Under the pieces are notes generated by a model. That model had not been told where the DNA came from and did no database searches. It saw nothing but the letters and a program-made list of their open reading frames with translations. Of a stretch of DNA of 64,000 bases, positions 17,919 to 27,905 are shown piece after piece; positions within the stretch are counted from its first letter, which is position 1; each line of letters begins with the position of its first letter. This stretch comes from Xanthobacteraceae bacterium (lineage in GTDB: Bacteria; Pseudomonadota; Alphaproteobacteria; Rhizobiales; Xanthobacteraceae): positions 1-64,000 of the forward strand of contig JARLJA010000016.1 of NCBI GenBank assembly GCA_031291445.1. Reading direction: 5' to 3'. A program made the position numbers and the translations under genes.

Positions 17919-18046
17919 CCGAGCGCATGAAAATCATTGTGTCGGGCAGCTTTGCCGCATTTTCCGCGTCACCCGCGGGCTTGACCCGCGGGTCCACACT
18001 TCTGGGCCGATGCCACGAGAGAAGCGTGGATTGCCGGGTCAAGCCC

Positions 18047-19316
18047 ACGGCTGTCCGGTTTAAATTTGGCATATATCGAGGCTCAACTGTCGCTGATCTT
18101 TGATGATCGGCGGCGGTGGCAGGAGCAGACGGTCGAGCGGTCGTCTGTGCATGAGGTTGGCGCGCACGAGGCGAGTGAAGGTGAGCAGGCTGGGAACTGC
18201 CCGCTGGGCGGCGTGTGCCAAGCGCAGGAGCAGGAAAGCGATCAGGGCCACCGCGATCTGAATGCGCACGGCGTTCTCGGAGCGTCCAATGAACTTTTTG
18301 ATCTTGAGGGTCTGCTTGACCCAGCGGAAGAACAGTTCAATCTGCCAACGACGCTTATAGAGATCGGCGATATCGGTTGCCGGCAGATCGAGATCGTTGG
18401 TGAGGATACGCAGGATCTTTCCGGTGTCGATCCGCACGCGGATCTCGCGGACGGGATGCTGAAACGGGTTCTGGCGGTTGCGTGCCAAGCGTTGCGGCAG
18501 ATGACCGATGCGGTCGGAGAGGATATTTGATCCTGCCGCGACCGCGTTCTTGCGGACCCCGCAGAGCTTGGTGTTGCTCTTGAGCCGGGTCACGATCCGG
18601 CAATCCGCGGCGTGGAGTTTGGCCCACCAGCCATAGTCATAATAGCCGAGGTCGAACACGTAGGTAGCCCCGGCTACGATCGGCATGGCCTTGGCGGCGG
18701 TGATGTCGTTGACATTGGCCGACGTCACGGCGGCATAGATCGGGCAAACGGCATCGGGATCGTAGACGATGTGCATCTTGGCACCGCAGACGCCTGCCGA
18801 GAACCGCGCCCAGTCTTTGCTCAACTCGCTCAGACGAAGGCCGCTCGAATCGATCAGGTGCACCGCTTCGCCGGTCTTGCGCTTGAGCCCGCGTGTGAGC
18901 TGCCCGACCAGATGCGCGAACAGGCCGCTGAACACCTGCCACGGCCGCTGGGCGTTGGCATCGGCAAGCGTCGAGCGCGACACCTCTTCGCAGCCGAGAT
19001 GGTAGAGCTTGGTGGCGTGGCTCTGCAGGCCGGCTTCGATCTCGCGCAGGCTCAGCGCGCCCGACAATTGCGCATAGATCAGCGCGATCAGCTGGCTCTT
19101 CGTTGTCAGCCTGCGAACATGCTTGTCAGCCCCATGTTCATCCACAAGCTGATCGAAACGATGCCACGGAACCTGGTTCAATACGCTGTGAAATACACTA
19201 TTCTGGTGCAGCATGGCTTGATCCTTCCCCCGTGTCCCAAAACGTCGCCAAACGCTTGGAACACAGAAGAATCAACGCCATGCGCCCTGTCCACCAAAAT
19301 TAAACCGGACAGCCGT
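18047..19316 (-). mobile_element. Complete IS4-family insertion sequence (~1270 bp)
   Basis: The element is bounded by near-perfect 23-bp terminal inverted repeats: ACGGCTGTCCGGTTTAA... at 18047-18069 and the mirror ...TTAAACCGGACAGCCGT at 19294-19316, with one mismatch. It is flanked by an 11-bp direct target duplication GGGTCAAGCCC at 18036-18046 and 19317-19327. An 11-bp duplication fits the IS4 family (10-13 bp). It carries one transposase gene whose stop codon lies inside the left terminal repeat. Intact ends and an intact ORF suggest recent, possibly still active, transposition. Confidence 0.93.
18060..19214 (-). CDS. IS4-family DDE transposase
   Basis: 384 residues. An N-terminal DUF4372-like region (HSVLNQVPWHRFDQLVDEHG) is followed by the DDE domain. 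The first Asp is in AVHLIDSSGLRL, the second in YVFDLGYYDYGWW, and the Glu is in the IS4 signature Y-x2-R-x3-E-x6-K, met exactly by YKRRWQIELFFRWVK. It should cut and join the 23-bp ends of the element. The frame is intact with ATG at 19214; the stop at 18060-18062 is inside the left inverted repeat. Confidence 0.93.
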   Translation of the reverse strand: MLHQNSVFHSVLNQVPWHRFDQLVDEHGADKHVRRLTTKSQLIALIYAQLSGALSLREIEAGLQSHATKLYHLGCEEVSRSTLADANAQRPWQVFSGLFAHLVGQLTRGLKRKTGEAVHLIDSSGLRLSELSKDWARFSAGVCGAKMHIVYDPDAVCPIYAAVTSANVNDITAAKAMPIVAGATYVFDLGYYDYGWWAKLHAADCRIVTRLKSNTKLCGVRKNAVAAGSNILSDRIGHLPQRLARNRQNPFQHPVREIRVRIDTGKILRILTNDLDLPATDIADLYKRRWQIELFFRWVKQTLKIKKFIGRSENAVRIQIAVALIAFLLLRLAHAAQRAVPSLLTFTRLVRANLMHRRPLDRLLLPPPPIIKDQRQLSLDICQI

Positions 19317-19394
19317 GGGTCAAGCCCGGCAATGACAGGCATGAAATCGGGGCGGGGGCTCACGCGTCCAGCGCGCCCATTTGAAAGCGACGCA

Positions 19395-20393
19395 ATGCCC
19401 AAGACGCGCAAGACTCCAGCGAAGAAATCCCAGCCCCTCGCCGCGACGTTGAAGCCCTACGTCGCGCCCTATCGCTGCGACGGCACCGCGCCGTTCCGCC
19501 TCAAGTTCCACCCGACCGACGACCGCGGCGGCCTCGACAAGGACGCGGCCGCCGAGATCATCGCGTCCAACCTGAAGCATATCGAGGACCTCCAGCAGCG
19601 GCTCTACGCCACCGACCGCTGGGCGGTGCTGCTGATCTTCCAGGGCATGGACGCCGCCGGCAAGGACAGCGCCATCGAGCACGTGTTCGCCGGCGTCAAT
19701 CCCCAGGGCGTCGATGTCGCCAGCTTCAAGACGCCGTCGCCGCTCGAACTCAACCACGACTTCCTGTGGCGGGCCTCGACGCAGCTGCCGCAGCGCGGCC
19801 GGATCGGCATCTTCAACCGCTCCCATTATGAGGAATGCCTGATCGTCCGCGTCCACCCGGAGATCCTGGCGAAGGAAAAGCTGCCGCCGCAGCTGGTGAC
19901 GAGGAACATCTGGCGCGAGCGCTTCGAGGACATCAACGCCTATGAGCGCTACCTCGCCCGCAACGGCACCCTGATCCTGAAATTCTTCCTCAACGTCTCC
20001 AAGGAGGAGCAGCGCCGGCGCTTCCTCGAGCGGCTCGAACAGCCTGCCAAGCGCTGGAAGTTCGCCATGGACGACGCCACCGAGCGCGGGCTGTGGGACA
20101 AGTACCAGGCGGCCTACCAGGACGTGATCGCCCACACCTCGACGCCGTGGGCGCCGTGGCACGTGGTGCCGGCTGACCACAAATGGTTCGCCCGCGTCGT
20201 CATCGGCGCCACCATCGTCAGCGCGCTGGAGCAGCTCGACCTGCATTTTCCGGAAGTCGACAAGAAGGAGCTGCCGGTCTTCACCCGGGTGGCGCGGGCG
20301 CTCGAGGCCGAGGCCAAGGTGGGCAAGGCGAAGCGCGGGAAGCGCAAGTCCCCCACTCGCCGAGGCGGGGGCATCGGGGCGAGCGAGGCCTAG
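19395..20393 (+). CDS. ppk2: Polyphosphate kinase 2
   Basis: 332 residues from ATG 19395. The PPK2 core is clear: Walker A-like FQGMDAAGKDSAI (G84 on), FNRSHYEECLIVRVHPE, then KFFLNVSKEEQRRRFLERL and PWHVVPADHKWFARVV. It should transfer phosphate between polyphosphate and nucleoside di- or monophosphates; class I (NDP) is likely from the single domain and length. The C-terminus has a Lys/Arg-rich tail. The IS element ends 79 bp upstream, so transcription may now start in or be affected by the IS. Confidence 0.92.
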   Translation: MPKTRKTPAKKSQPLAATLKPYVAPYRCDGTAPFRLKFHPTDDRGGLDKDAAAEIIASNLKHIEDLQQRLYATDRWAVLLIFQGMDAAGKDSAIEHVFAGVNPQGVDVASFKTPSPLELNHDFLWRASTQLPQRGRIGIFNRSHYEECLIVRVHPEILAKEKLPPQLVTRNIWRERFEDINAYERYLARNGTLILKFFLNVSKEEQRRRFLERLEQPAKRWKFAMDDATERGLWDKYQAAYQDVIAHTSTPWAPWHVVPADHKWFARVVIGATIVSALEQLDLHFPEVDKKELPVFTRVARALEAEAKVGKAKRGKRKSPTRRGGGIGASEA

Positions 20394-20442
20394 TAGTAGT
20401 GCGACGCCGATCGCCGTTGCCGCTCTCGATTGTCATCCAGAT

Positions 20443-20994
20443 TTGACGGACCAGTACGATCCTCTTGCCCCCAAGGGCAGCAAACCAAGGAGGCTACGAT
20501 TGCCGGATCAAGGCGGGGTCGGGAGCAGAGAGCTGGCTGTTCTACGCTGGGCTCCGCTGACTTGCTTGTTTGCGGGAGGCGTTGCTGTGTCGACCCACGT
20601 GTTGGCCTATCCCGGCCATTTCAATAGTGCCTGCGCCGCAGTGGCCTCATCGACGGTTACTCTATCATTCTCTGCCCCCGACCTGGTCGCGACGAACGTG
20701 CTGTGGCTCATTCCGGCGCTTCCGCTGATTTGGCTTGGCCGAAAGGCCTACGTCAACGCGGTCTACTTTGTGGTGACGCTGTTGTTTGCGGTCACGATCG
20801 GTATCTTGGTCGTAGGGGACTTCACGGAGGAGATTTACTGCCTCAAGCGCATCAACGCGGGAGGCATGGTCGTTCTTGTGCTGCTTATCCTGCAGGCCAT
20901 ACTTTTGTTGGGATTCTCGGCCATTGTCGCCTTGGTCCACGGGGGACTCGCGTTAAGTAGACGTCCCCGTGGGTCCGACGCCAACGTGAACTAG
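20443..20994 (+). CDS. Hypothetical small integral membrane protein
   Basis: 183 residues from a TTG at 20443. Three or four hydrophobic helices are visible (TCLFAGGVAVSTHVLAYPG; ATNVLWLIPALPLIWLG; AVYFVVTLLFAVTIGILVVG; GMVVLVLLILQAILLLGF), with charged loops between. Base composition is lower in GC than in neighbours. I do not recognise the family. Helix-loop organisation and a sustained frame argue for a real gene, but the start is uncertain and no partner is evident; ppk2 lies 49 bp upstream. Confidence 0.5.
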   Translation: MTDQYDPLAPKGSKPRRLRLPDQGGVGSRELAVLRWAPLTCLFAGGVAVSTHVLAYPGHFNSACAAVASSTVTLSFSAPDLVATNVLWLIPALPLIWLGRKAYVNAVYFVVTLLFAVTIGILVVGDFTEEIYCLKRINAGGMVVLVLLILQAILLLGFSAIVALVHGGLALSRRPRGSDANVN

Positions 20995-21147
20995 GTCAGT
21001 ATCGCTGTCCTGTCTCTGTCGGACCACGCCGCAAAAACCGGCTTTTCCTTTTCGGATCGATCGCATAAAAGCAGGGTTCGGCGCGGCGTCGGGCAACCAA
21101 CGGTCAACGGTTTTGCCCCAGAGTGGCCGGGTCACGGGACGAGGTCG

Positions 21148-21270
21148 ATGATTCGCATCGGTGAGCAGGGATCAGCAGGCACGGCGGCTTTCGCCGCCGC
21201 CGGCCGCGCGTTGTCCCGCGACCTCGCCAAGCTCCTTCCGGGCGGGCTGCTTCTGCTTATCTGCCCCTGA
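21148..21270 (+). CDS. leuA leader peptide (40 aa, Leu-rich tail)
   Basis: A short ORF from ATG 21148 to TGA 21270, ~100 bp upstream of leuA. Its last 12 residues are LLPGGLLLLICP, so six of twelve codons are Leu, four of them consecutive (21247-21258). This is the hallmark of an attenuation leader peptide for leucine biosynthesis; leuA leaders are established in alphaproteobacteria. Translation stalling at the Leu codons would report leucyl-tRNA shortage. The stop codon lies inside the following stem-loop. Confidence 0.8.
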   Translation: MIRIGEQGSAGTAAFAAAGRALSRDLAKLLPGGLLLLICP

Positions 21271-21305
21271 GGCCGGCTGGGCGTCTGCGCCTGGGCCTTC
21301 AGGGG
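21264..21305 (+). promoter_or_regulatory. leuA attenuator stem-loop
   Basis: CCCCTGAGGCC (21264-21274) pairs with GGCCTTCAGGGG (21294-21305) with one bulged T; an inner hairpin GGCG-TCTG-CGCC (21280-21291) sits on top. The stem begins at the leader peptide stop codon, so a ribosome at the Leu codons or at the stop would alter its folding. No T-run follows (ATTGAGC), so it is not a textbook intrinsic terminator. It may act with an alternative structure or on translation. Confidence 0.6.
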
Positions 21306-21372
21306 ATTGAGCAGAGCACACCCCCTCACAGCGCCCTCGCCAAGCGGCGCGACAATTCAAGGAAGCCAGCCA

Positions 21373-22965
<1,593 letters not shown>

Positions 22966-23002
22966 GGCGGGGCGCGCGCTCACGCCCGTTCCTCAAGAAA
23001 CG

Positions 23003-23170
23003 CGTCATGGCCGGGCTTGACACCGCAAGCCGGGTCTACCCGGCTTGCGGCACTTAGGAGGAACGCAACGCGGCGACAGCCGCGTTGCTATGCCATCCAC
23101 TCTTCCTTTCTTCCTTCTTGCCTTGGCGGGAGAATAGCGTGGACACGCGGGTCAAGCCCGCGTGTGACGA
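23003..23170. repeat. Dispersed palindromic repeat, copy f, with extra inserted hairpins
   Basis: Starts CGTCATGGCCGGGCTTGACA and ends GTCAAGCCCGCGTGTGACGA. The first arm is enlarged by two additional hairpins (GCAAGCCGGGTCTACCCGGCTTGC and GCAACGCGGCGACAGCCGCG with flank). This and ~240 bases of non-coding DNA (23171-23408) separate leuA from dctP; I see nothing else in that stretch. Confidence 0.7.
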
Positions 23171-23408
23171 GGAATGTGACGCGCGGCTGTACCGAACTCC
23201 GCCCCTCTTTCGCGCCGCAGCAATTCGGCCCAACCAAGACTCTTTCCAGCCCAAAAATAAAATGACCGGAGCGCGGCAGATCCCGCGCCCCGGCCCATGG
23301 CGTTTCGGGCGCCGGCTTGGCACACTGCGGTCAATGTGGGAGGACGGCGCCGCGCCCGCGGCCGCGCCGCGATCCCGGCGCAAGAAGCGGCCGCGGGGAG
23401 GAAGAACG

Positions 23409-24407
23409 ATGCAGAAATGGGTTTTGGGCGCGCTGATGGCCGCGTTGTCGGTGGTCATCGGCCCGGCTACGGCGCATGGGCCGATCATCATCAAGTTCAG
23501 CCATGTGACGACGCCGGACACGCCGAAAGGCGTGGCCGCCCAGAAATTCGCCGAACTCGCCGACAAGTACACCTTCGGCCGGGTCAAGGTCGAGATCTAT
23601 CCCAACTCCCAGCTCTACAAGGACAAGGAAGAGCTGGAGGCGCTGCAGCTCGGCGCCGTGCAGATGCTGGCGCCGTCGAATTCCAAGTTCGGGCCGATCG
23701 GCATCAAGGAATTCGAGGTGTTCGACCTGCCTTATATCCTTCCCGACCTCGCCACGCTGCGGAAGGTCACCGATGGGGTGCTCGGCGAGAAGCTCCTCAA
23801 CCTGCTCGAGCCCAAGGGCATGGTCGGGCTGGCGTACTGGGACAACGGTTTCAAGGTGATGAGCGCCAACAAGAAGCTGGTCGCGCCGGCCGACTACCGC
23901 GGGCTCAAGTTCCGGATCCAGTCGTCGAAGGTGCTGGAAGCCCAGTTCCGCGCGCTCGGCGCGGTGCCGCAGGTGATGGCCTTTTCCGAGGTCTATCAGG
24001 CGCTGCAGACCGGCGTCGTCGACGGCCAGGAAAACACGCCGTCCAACATGTACACCCAGAAAATGCACGAGGTGCAGAAATACACCACGCTCACCAACCA
24101 CGGCTATATCGGCTACGTGGTGGTCGTGAACAAGAAGTTCTGGGACGAACTGCCGTCGGAGATTCGCGACCAGCTCAAGCAGGCGATGCGGGAGGCGACC
24201 GCCTTCGGCAACGCCCGCTCGGCGCAGGAGAACGCCGACGCGCTCGATGCCATGGTCAAGTCGGGCAAGACCGAGCTGGTGACGCTGACGCCGGAGCAGG
24301 ACGCCGAGATGCGCAAGGCCATGGAGCCGGTCTACGACGACGTCGGCTCGCGCATCAGCAAGTCGCTGATCGAGGACTTCCGCAAGGCATCCGGCGCGAC
24401 GCATTGA
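23409..24407 (+). CDS. dctP: TRAP transporter solute-binding protein
   Basis: 332 residues from ATG 23409 with GGGGAGGAAG just upstream. A Sec signal ends near ATAHG. The mature protein is a DctP-family binding protein: IKFSHVTTPDTPKGVAAQKFAEL, VEIYPNSQLYKDKEELEALQLGA, FRIQSSKVLEAQFRALGA (with the conserved ligand Arg in KFRIQ) and TGVVDGQENTPSN. It delivers a carboxylate, most likely a C4-dicarboxylate or other organic acid, to the DctQM membrane units. It is followed by dctQ and dctM, with a dispersed repeat between dctP and dctQ. Confidence 0.92.
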   Translation: MQKWVLGALMAALSVVIGPATAHGPIIIKFSHVTTPDTPKGVAAQKFAELADKYTFGRVKVEIYPNSQLYKDKEELEALQLGAVQMLAPSNSKFGPIGIKEFEVFDLPYILPDLATLRKVTDGVLGEKLLNLLEPKGMVGLAYWDNGFKVMSANKKLVAPADYRGLKFRIQSSKVLEAQFRALGAVPQVMAFSEVYQALQTGVVDGQENTPSNMYTQKMHEVQKYTTLTNHGYIGYVVVVNKKFWDELPSEIRDQLKQAMREATAFGNARSAQENADALDAMVKSGKTELVTLTPEQDAEMRKAMEPVYDDVGSRISKSLIEDFRKASGATH

Positions 24408-24449
24408 CGGGACTCGCTGGATCGCGCGTAGGGGCTGCTCCACGACCGA

Positions 24450-24540
24450 CGTCATGGCCGGGCTTGTCCCGGCCATCCACGTCTTCCTTGCTGCAGCATT
24501 GTTAAGACGTGGATGCCCGGCACAAGGCCGGGCATGACGA
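24450..24540. repeat. Dispersed palindromic repeat, copy g
   Basis: CGTCATGGCCGGGCTTGTCC arm and GACGTGGATGCCCGGCACAA arm closing GGCCGGGCATGACGA. It lies in the dctP-dctQ gap and could act as an mRNA processing or stabilising hairpin that sets a higher dctP level. Confidence 0.78.
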
Positions 24541-24583
24541 GCAAAAACTAGCGCCGCGAAAACGCGCGGGCAGGGGACGGTAC

Positions 24584-25162
24584 TTGAAGTTGGTGTTGCG
24601 CATCCTCGACCGGCTCGAGGAAATCCTGATCGCTTCGCTGATGGGCGCGGCGACGCTGTTGATCTTCATCGCCGTGGTGCACCGCTTCGGCACCGGGGTG
24701 AAGGTGCTCTATCCCTATCTGATCAAGATCCACATTTCCTGGGCGCAGGAACTGTGCATCTACATGTTCATCTGGATGGCCAAGTTCGGCGCCGCCTACG
24801 GCGTGCGCACCGGCATCCACGTCGGCGTCGACGTCCTGGTCAATCGGCTCAAAGGGCCGTGGAAGAAGGCCCTGGTGCTGTTCGGCCTGTTCGGCGGCGC
24901 GCTGTTCACCGCTGTCGTCGGCACCATGGGCGCCAAGTTCGTCATCGAGCTGATGTCGACCGACCAAGTCTCGCCCGATCTCGAGATCCCGAGCTGGGTC
25001 GTCTATCTCTGCATTCCGCTCGGCTCCTACCTGATGTGCTTCCGCTTCCTGCAGGTGTGCTGGAGCTACACCTGGCACGATGAACTGCCGCACCACGACC
25101 CGACCAGCGTCGAGGGCCTCGAGGCCGCGCCCGGCGCGCCGATCAGCCTTGGAAAAGCGTGA
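24584..25162 (+). CDS. dctQ: TRAP transporter small permease
   Basis: 192 residues from a TTG at 24584, which has CAGGGGACGG at the right distance. The in-frame ATG at 24509 is inside the dispersed repeat and would add a charged, non-membrane leader, so it is rejected. Four hydrophobic helices are present, with the DctQ-typical WAQELCIYMFIWMAKFGAAYGVRTGIHVGVD region. Works with DctM in the inner membrane as a sodium or proton-driven importer. Its stop overlaps the dctM start (TGATG). Confidence 0.88.
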   Translation: MKLVLRILDRLEEILIASLMGAATLLIFIAVVHRFGTGVKVLYPYLIKIHISWAQELCIYMFIWMAKFGAAYGVRTGIHVGVDVLVNRLKGPWKKALVLFGLFGGALFTAVVGTMGAKFVIELMSTDQVSPDLEIPSWVVYLCIPLGSYLMCFRFLQVCWSYTWHDELPHHDPTSVEGLEAAPGAPISLGKA

Positions 25163-26445
25163 TGAGCGCGGCGCTGATCTTCGGCCTCTTGTTCGCGCTG
25201 ATGCTGACCGGCATGCCGGTCTCGATCTCGCTCGGTCTCACGGTGCTGACCTTCCTGTTCACCATGACCGAGGTGCCGATCGAGAGCGTGGGGCTGAAGC
25301 TGTTTTCGGGGCTCGACAATTTCGGCATCATGGCGATCCCGTTCTTCATCCTCGCCGGCACCTTCCTGACCCGCGGCGGGGTGGCGCGGCGCATGATCGC
25401 CTTCACCACCTCGATGGTCGGTCACCTGCACGGCGGGCTGGGGCTCGCCGGCGTCGCCGCCTGCGCCATGTTCGCCGCGATCTCGGGCTCGAGCGTCGCC
25501 ACCGTGGTGGCGATCGGCTCGATCATGATGCCGGCGATGGTCGAGCACGGCTACCCGCGCCGCTTCGGCGTCGGCGTGATCTCGACCTCCGGCGCGCTCG
25601 GCATCCTGGTGCCGCCCTCCATCATCCTGGTGCTGTACGGCGTCTCCACCAACACCTCGATCGGCGCGCTGTTCATCGCCGGCATCGTGCCCGGCGTGCT
25701 GCTGGCGCTGATGCTTGCCGCCGTGACCTGGTACATCGCGCGGCGCAACGACTACCCGCGGATGCGGCGCGCGAGCTGGGCCGAGCGGTGGCACGCGTTC
25801 CGCGAGAGCGTCTGGGGCATCCTGCTGATCGTGATGGTGCTCGGCGGCATCTATGGCGGCATCTTCACGCCGACCGAAGCCGCCGCGGTCGCCGCGGTCT
25901 ACGCCTTCGTCATCACGGTGTTCGTCTATGGCGAGCTCAGGCTCGTCGAGGTGCCGCGCGTGCTGCTGCAGGCCGCCAGCATGAGCTCGATGCTGCTCTA
26001 CATCATCACCAACGCGGTGCTGTTCTCGTTCCTGATGACCCACCAGCAGATCCCGCAGGAGATGGCGGCCTGGATCGTCGGCAAGAACTTCAGCCCGTGG
26101 ATGTTCCTGCTGGTGGTCAACGTCATCCTGCTCGCCGCCGGCAACGTCATGGATCCGTCGTCGATCCTCCTGATCATGGCGCCGATCCTGTTTCCGCTGG
26201 CGACCAGGCTCGGCATCAACCCGGTTCATCTCGGCATCCTGATGATCGTCAACACCGAGGTCGGGCTGTGCCACCCGCCGGTCGGGCTCAACCTCTACAT
26301 CGCCAGCGGCATCGCCCGGATGGGGATCAGCGAGATCACCATCGCGGTCTTGCCGTGGCTGATCGCCATGCTGGTGTTCCTTGGCCTGATCACCTTCGTG
26401 CCGGTGATCTCGCTGTGGCTGCCGCATCTGCTCGGGATGCTGTAG
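25162..26445 (+). CDS. dctM: TRAP transporter large permease
   Basis: 427 residues from ATG 25162. About twelve hydrophobic segments fill the protein. Diagnostic segments are LTGMPVSISLGLTVL, DNFGIMAIPFFILAGTFL, ISGSSVATVVAIGSIMMPAM, GALGILVPPSIILVLYG and TPTEAAAVAAVYA, all typical of DctM (ion transporter superfamily). It is the ion-coupled translocation subunit for the DctP ligand. The translational overlap with dctQ indicates co-expression. Confidence 0.93.
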   Translation: MSAALIFGLLFALMLTGMPVSISLGLTVLTFLFTMTEVPIESVGLKLFSGLDNFGIMAIPFFILAGTFLTRGGVARRMIAFTTSMVGHLHGGLGLAGVAACAMFAAISGSSVATVVAIGSIMMPAMVEHGYPRRFGVGVISTSGALGILVPPSIILVLYGVSTNTSIGALFIAGIVPGVLLALMLAAVTWYIARRNDYPRMRRASWAERWHAFRESVWGILLIVMVLGGIYGGIFTPTEAAAVAAVYAFVITVFVYGELRLVEVPRVLLQAASMSSMLLYIITNAVLFSFLMTHQQIPQEMAAWIVGKNFSPWMFLLVVNVILLAAGNVMDPSSILLIMAPILFPLATRLGINPVHLGILMIVNTEVGLCHPPVGLNLYIASGIARMGISEITIAVLPWLIAMLVFLGLITFVPVISLWLPHLLGML

Positions 26446-26462
26446 GTGGTGGGCCAATCCCT

Positions 26463-26588
26463 CCGTCATGCCCGGCCAGCGCGATCCGTCTTCGACGGAT
26501 CGCCAGGACTAAGGTCTGCCGGATCCACGTCTTTACGACTTTGCCGTAAGAAAGACGTGGATGGCCGGGACAAGCCCGGCCGTGACGG
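26463..26588. repeat. Dispersed palindromic repeat, copy h, with nested hairpin element
   Basis: CCGTCATGCCCGGCC arm, the nested GCGATCCGTCTTCGACGGAT element at about 26478-26516, then GACGTGGATGGCCGGGACAA closing GCCCGGCCGTGACGG. Lies between dctM and the MFS gene. Confidence 0.75.
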
Positions 26589-26606
26589 AGACTCTGGGCG
26601 TGACTC

Positions 26607-27797
26607 GTGACTGACGGATATCTGCGGCCGATCGTGCTGCTGGCGCTGGCCTCCTTCGCCAGCGCCGCCACCACCCGCATCACCGACCCGATCCTGCCGC
26701 AGCTCGCCGACGCCTATGGCGTCGGCATCGCCACGGTCTCGATGGTGGCGACCGGCTATTCCCTGACCTACGGCTGCTCCCAGGTGTTCTTCGGCCCGGT
26801 CGGCGACCGCTACGGCAAGTTCCGGATCATCCTGTTCGCCTGCCTGGGGTCGGCGCTTTCCAACACGCTGTGCGGCGTCGCCACTTCGCTTGCGATGCTG
26901 GAAGCGGCGCGGCTGGTGTCGGGGCTGGCCGCCGCCTGCATCGTGCCGCTGTCGATCGCCTGGATCGGCGACGCCATTCCCTACGCCCGCCGCCAGGGCG
27001 TGCTCGCCGGCTTCATCACTGGCCAGATCTCCGGCGTGCTGGCGGGCCAGGCCGTGGGCGGGCTGCTCGGCGGCGCGTTCGGCTGGCGCTTCGTCTTCCT
27101 GGCGCTGTCGGCGGTGTTCGCGGTGGTTGCGATCGGGCTCCTGGCGGAGCTGGTGGTCAATCGGGCGGCCCGTCCGGCGGCGGCGGTCCCGCGGTCCTTT
27201 CTCGCCGGGCTCGGCGCGACCTTCGCGCTGGTCGGGCGCCGAGACCTGCGGCGCCTGCTGCTGGCGGTCGGCATCGAGGGCTTCGCGGTGTTCGGCCCGC
27301 TCACCTTCGTCGGCGCCGAGATGAAGGCGCGCTTCGGCCTGTCGTTCACGGCGGTCGGCCTGATGCTGTCGGCCTATGCGCTGGGCGGCCTGGTCTACGC
27401 CGTGAGCGCCCGGCGCCTGGTCGGCGCGCTGGGCCAGGCGCGTCTCGCCTTCGCCGGCGCCATCGTGGTCGCGCTGGCGATGATGGTGATCGCCCTCGCC
27501 GCGAGCGAAATCGTGGCCTTCGCCGGCATCGCGGCGATCGGGCTCGGCTTCTACATGATGCACAACACCCTGCAGACGGTGGCGACCCAGGTCGCGCCGG
27601 AGGCGCGCGGCGCCGCGGTGTCGCTGTTCGCGACCTGCTTTTTCGTGTCGCAGGCGGCGGGCGTGTTCGTCGGCGGGCGCCTCCTCGAGGGCGCCGGCGG
27701 GCCCGTGCTGTTCGCCGGCGCGGCGGCGATCGTGGTGGTGCTGGGGGGAGGGATTTATCTCTGGCTGCGGCGCTGGCGATTGACGGAATTGTCATAA
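26607..27797 (+). CDS. Major facilitator superfamily transporter
   Basis: 396 residues from a GTG at 26607. Twelve hydrophobic helices are visible. The motif A-like loop between helices 2 and 3 is GPVGDRYGKFRI, and helix 1 ends with ATTRITDPILPQLADAYG. Overall shape resembles the drug:H+ antiporter (DHA1/AraJ-like) branch. Substrate unknown; efflux of a small organic compound is the usual role. The ribosome binding site is weak and the gene starts 19 bp after the repeat. Confidence 0.85.
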   Translation: MTDGYLRPIVLLALASFASAATTRITDPILPQLADAYGVGIATVSMVATGYSLTYGCSQVFFGPVGDRYGKFRIILFACLGSALSNTLCGVATSLAMLEAARLVSGLAAACIVPLSIAWIGDAIPYARRQGVLAGFITGQISGVLAGQAVGGLLGGAFGWRFVFLALSAVFAVVAIGLLAELVVNRAARPAAAVPRSFLAGLGATFALVGRRDLRRLLLAVGIEGFAVFGPLTFVGAEMKARFGLSFTAVGLMLSAYALGGLVYAVSARRLVGALGQARLAFAGAIVVALAMMVIALAASEIVAFAGIAAIGLGFYMMHNTLQTVATQVAPEARGAAVSLFATCFFVSQAAGVFVGGRLLEGAGGPVLFAGAAAIVVVLGGGIYLWLRRWRLTELS

Positions 27798-27905
27798 TCC
27801 CGACGGCCGGGGGTTGGCGCTGTACATCTTCATGTCCAAAGCTTAATTTGCCCCGCGACAATCTGTCACGCAGTATGGCCGCACAGGAAAGTTCTGGAGC
27901 CATCC

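Larger units (their letters stand above)
17966..19336. repeat. Dispersed palindromic repeat, copy e, split by the IS element
   Basis: The left part (17966-18046) begins GCGTCACCCGCGGGCTTGAC and runs to GGATTGCCGGGTCAAGCCC. The repeat resumes after the IS at 19317 with GGGTCAAGCCCGGCAATGAC. Removing the IS and one copy of the 11-bp duplication restores a repeat like copy i at 62613. Confidence 0.85.

Noticed and set aside
18612..19394. Upstream extension of the ppk2 frame into the IS
   Set aside because: The extension reads through the IS antisense strand. PPK2 homology begins after ATG 19395.
24509..24583. ATG-started extension of dctQ
   Set aside because: The ATG and its leader lie in the dispersed repeat; the TTG at 24584 has a proper ribosome binding site and places the first helix correctly.
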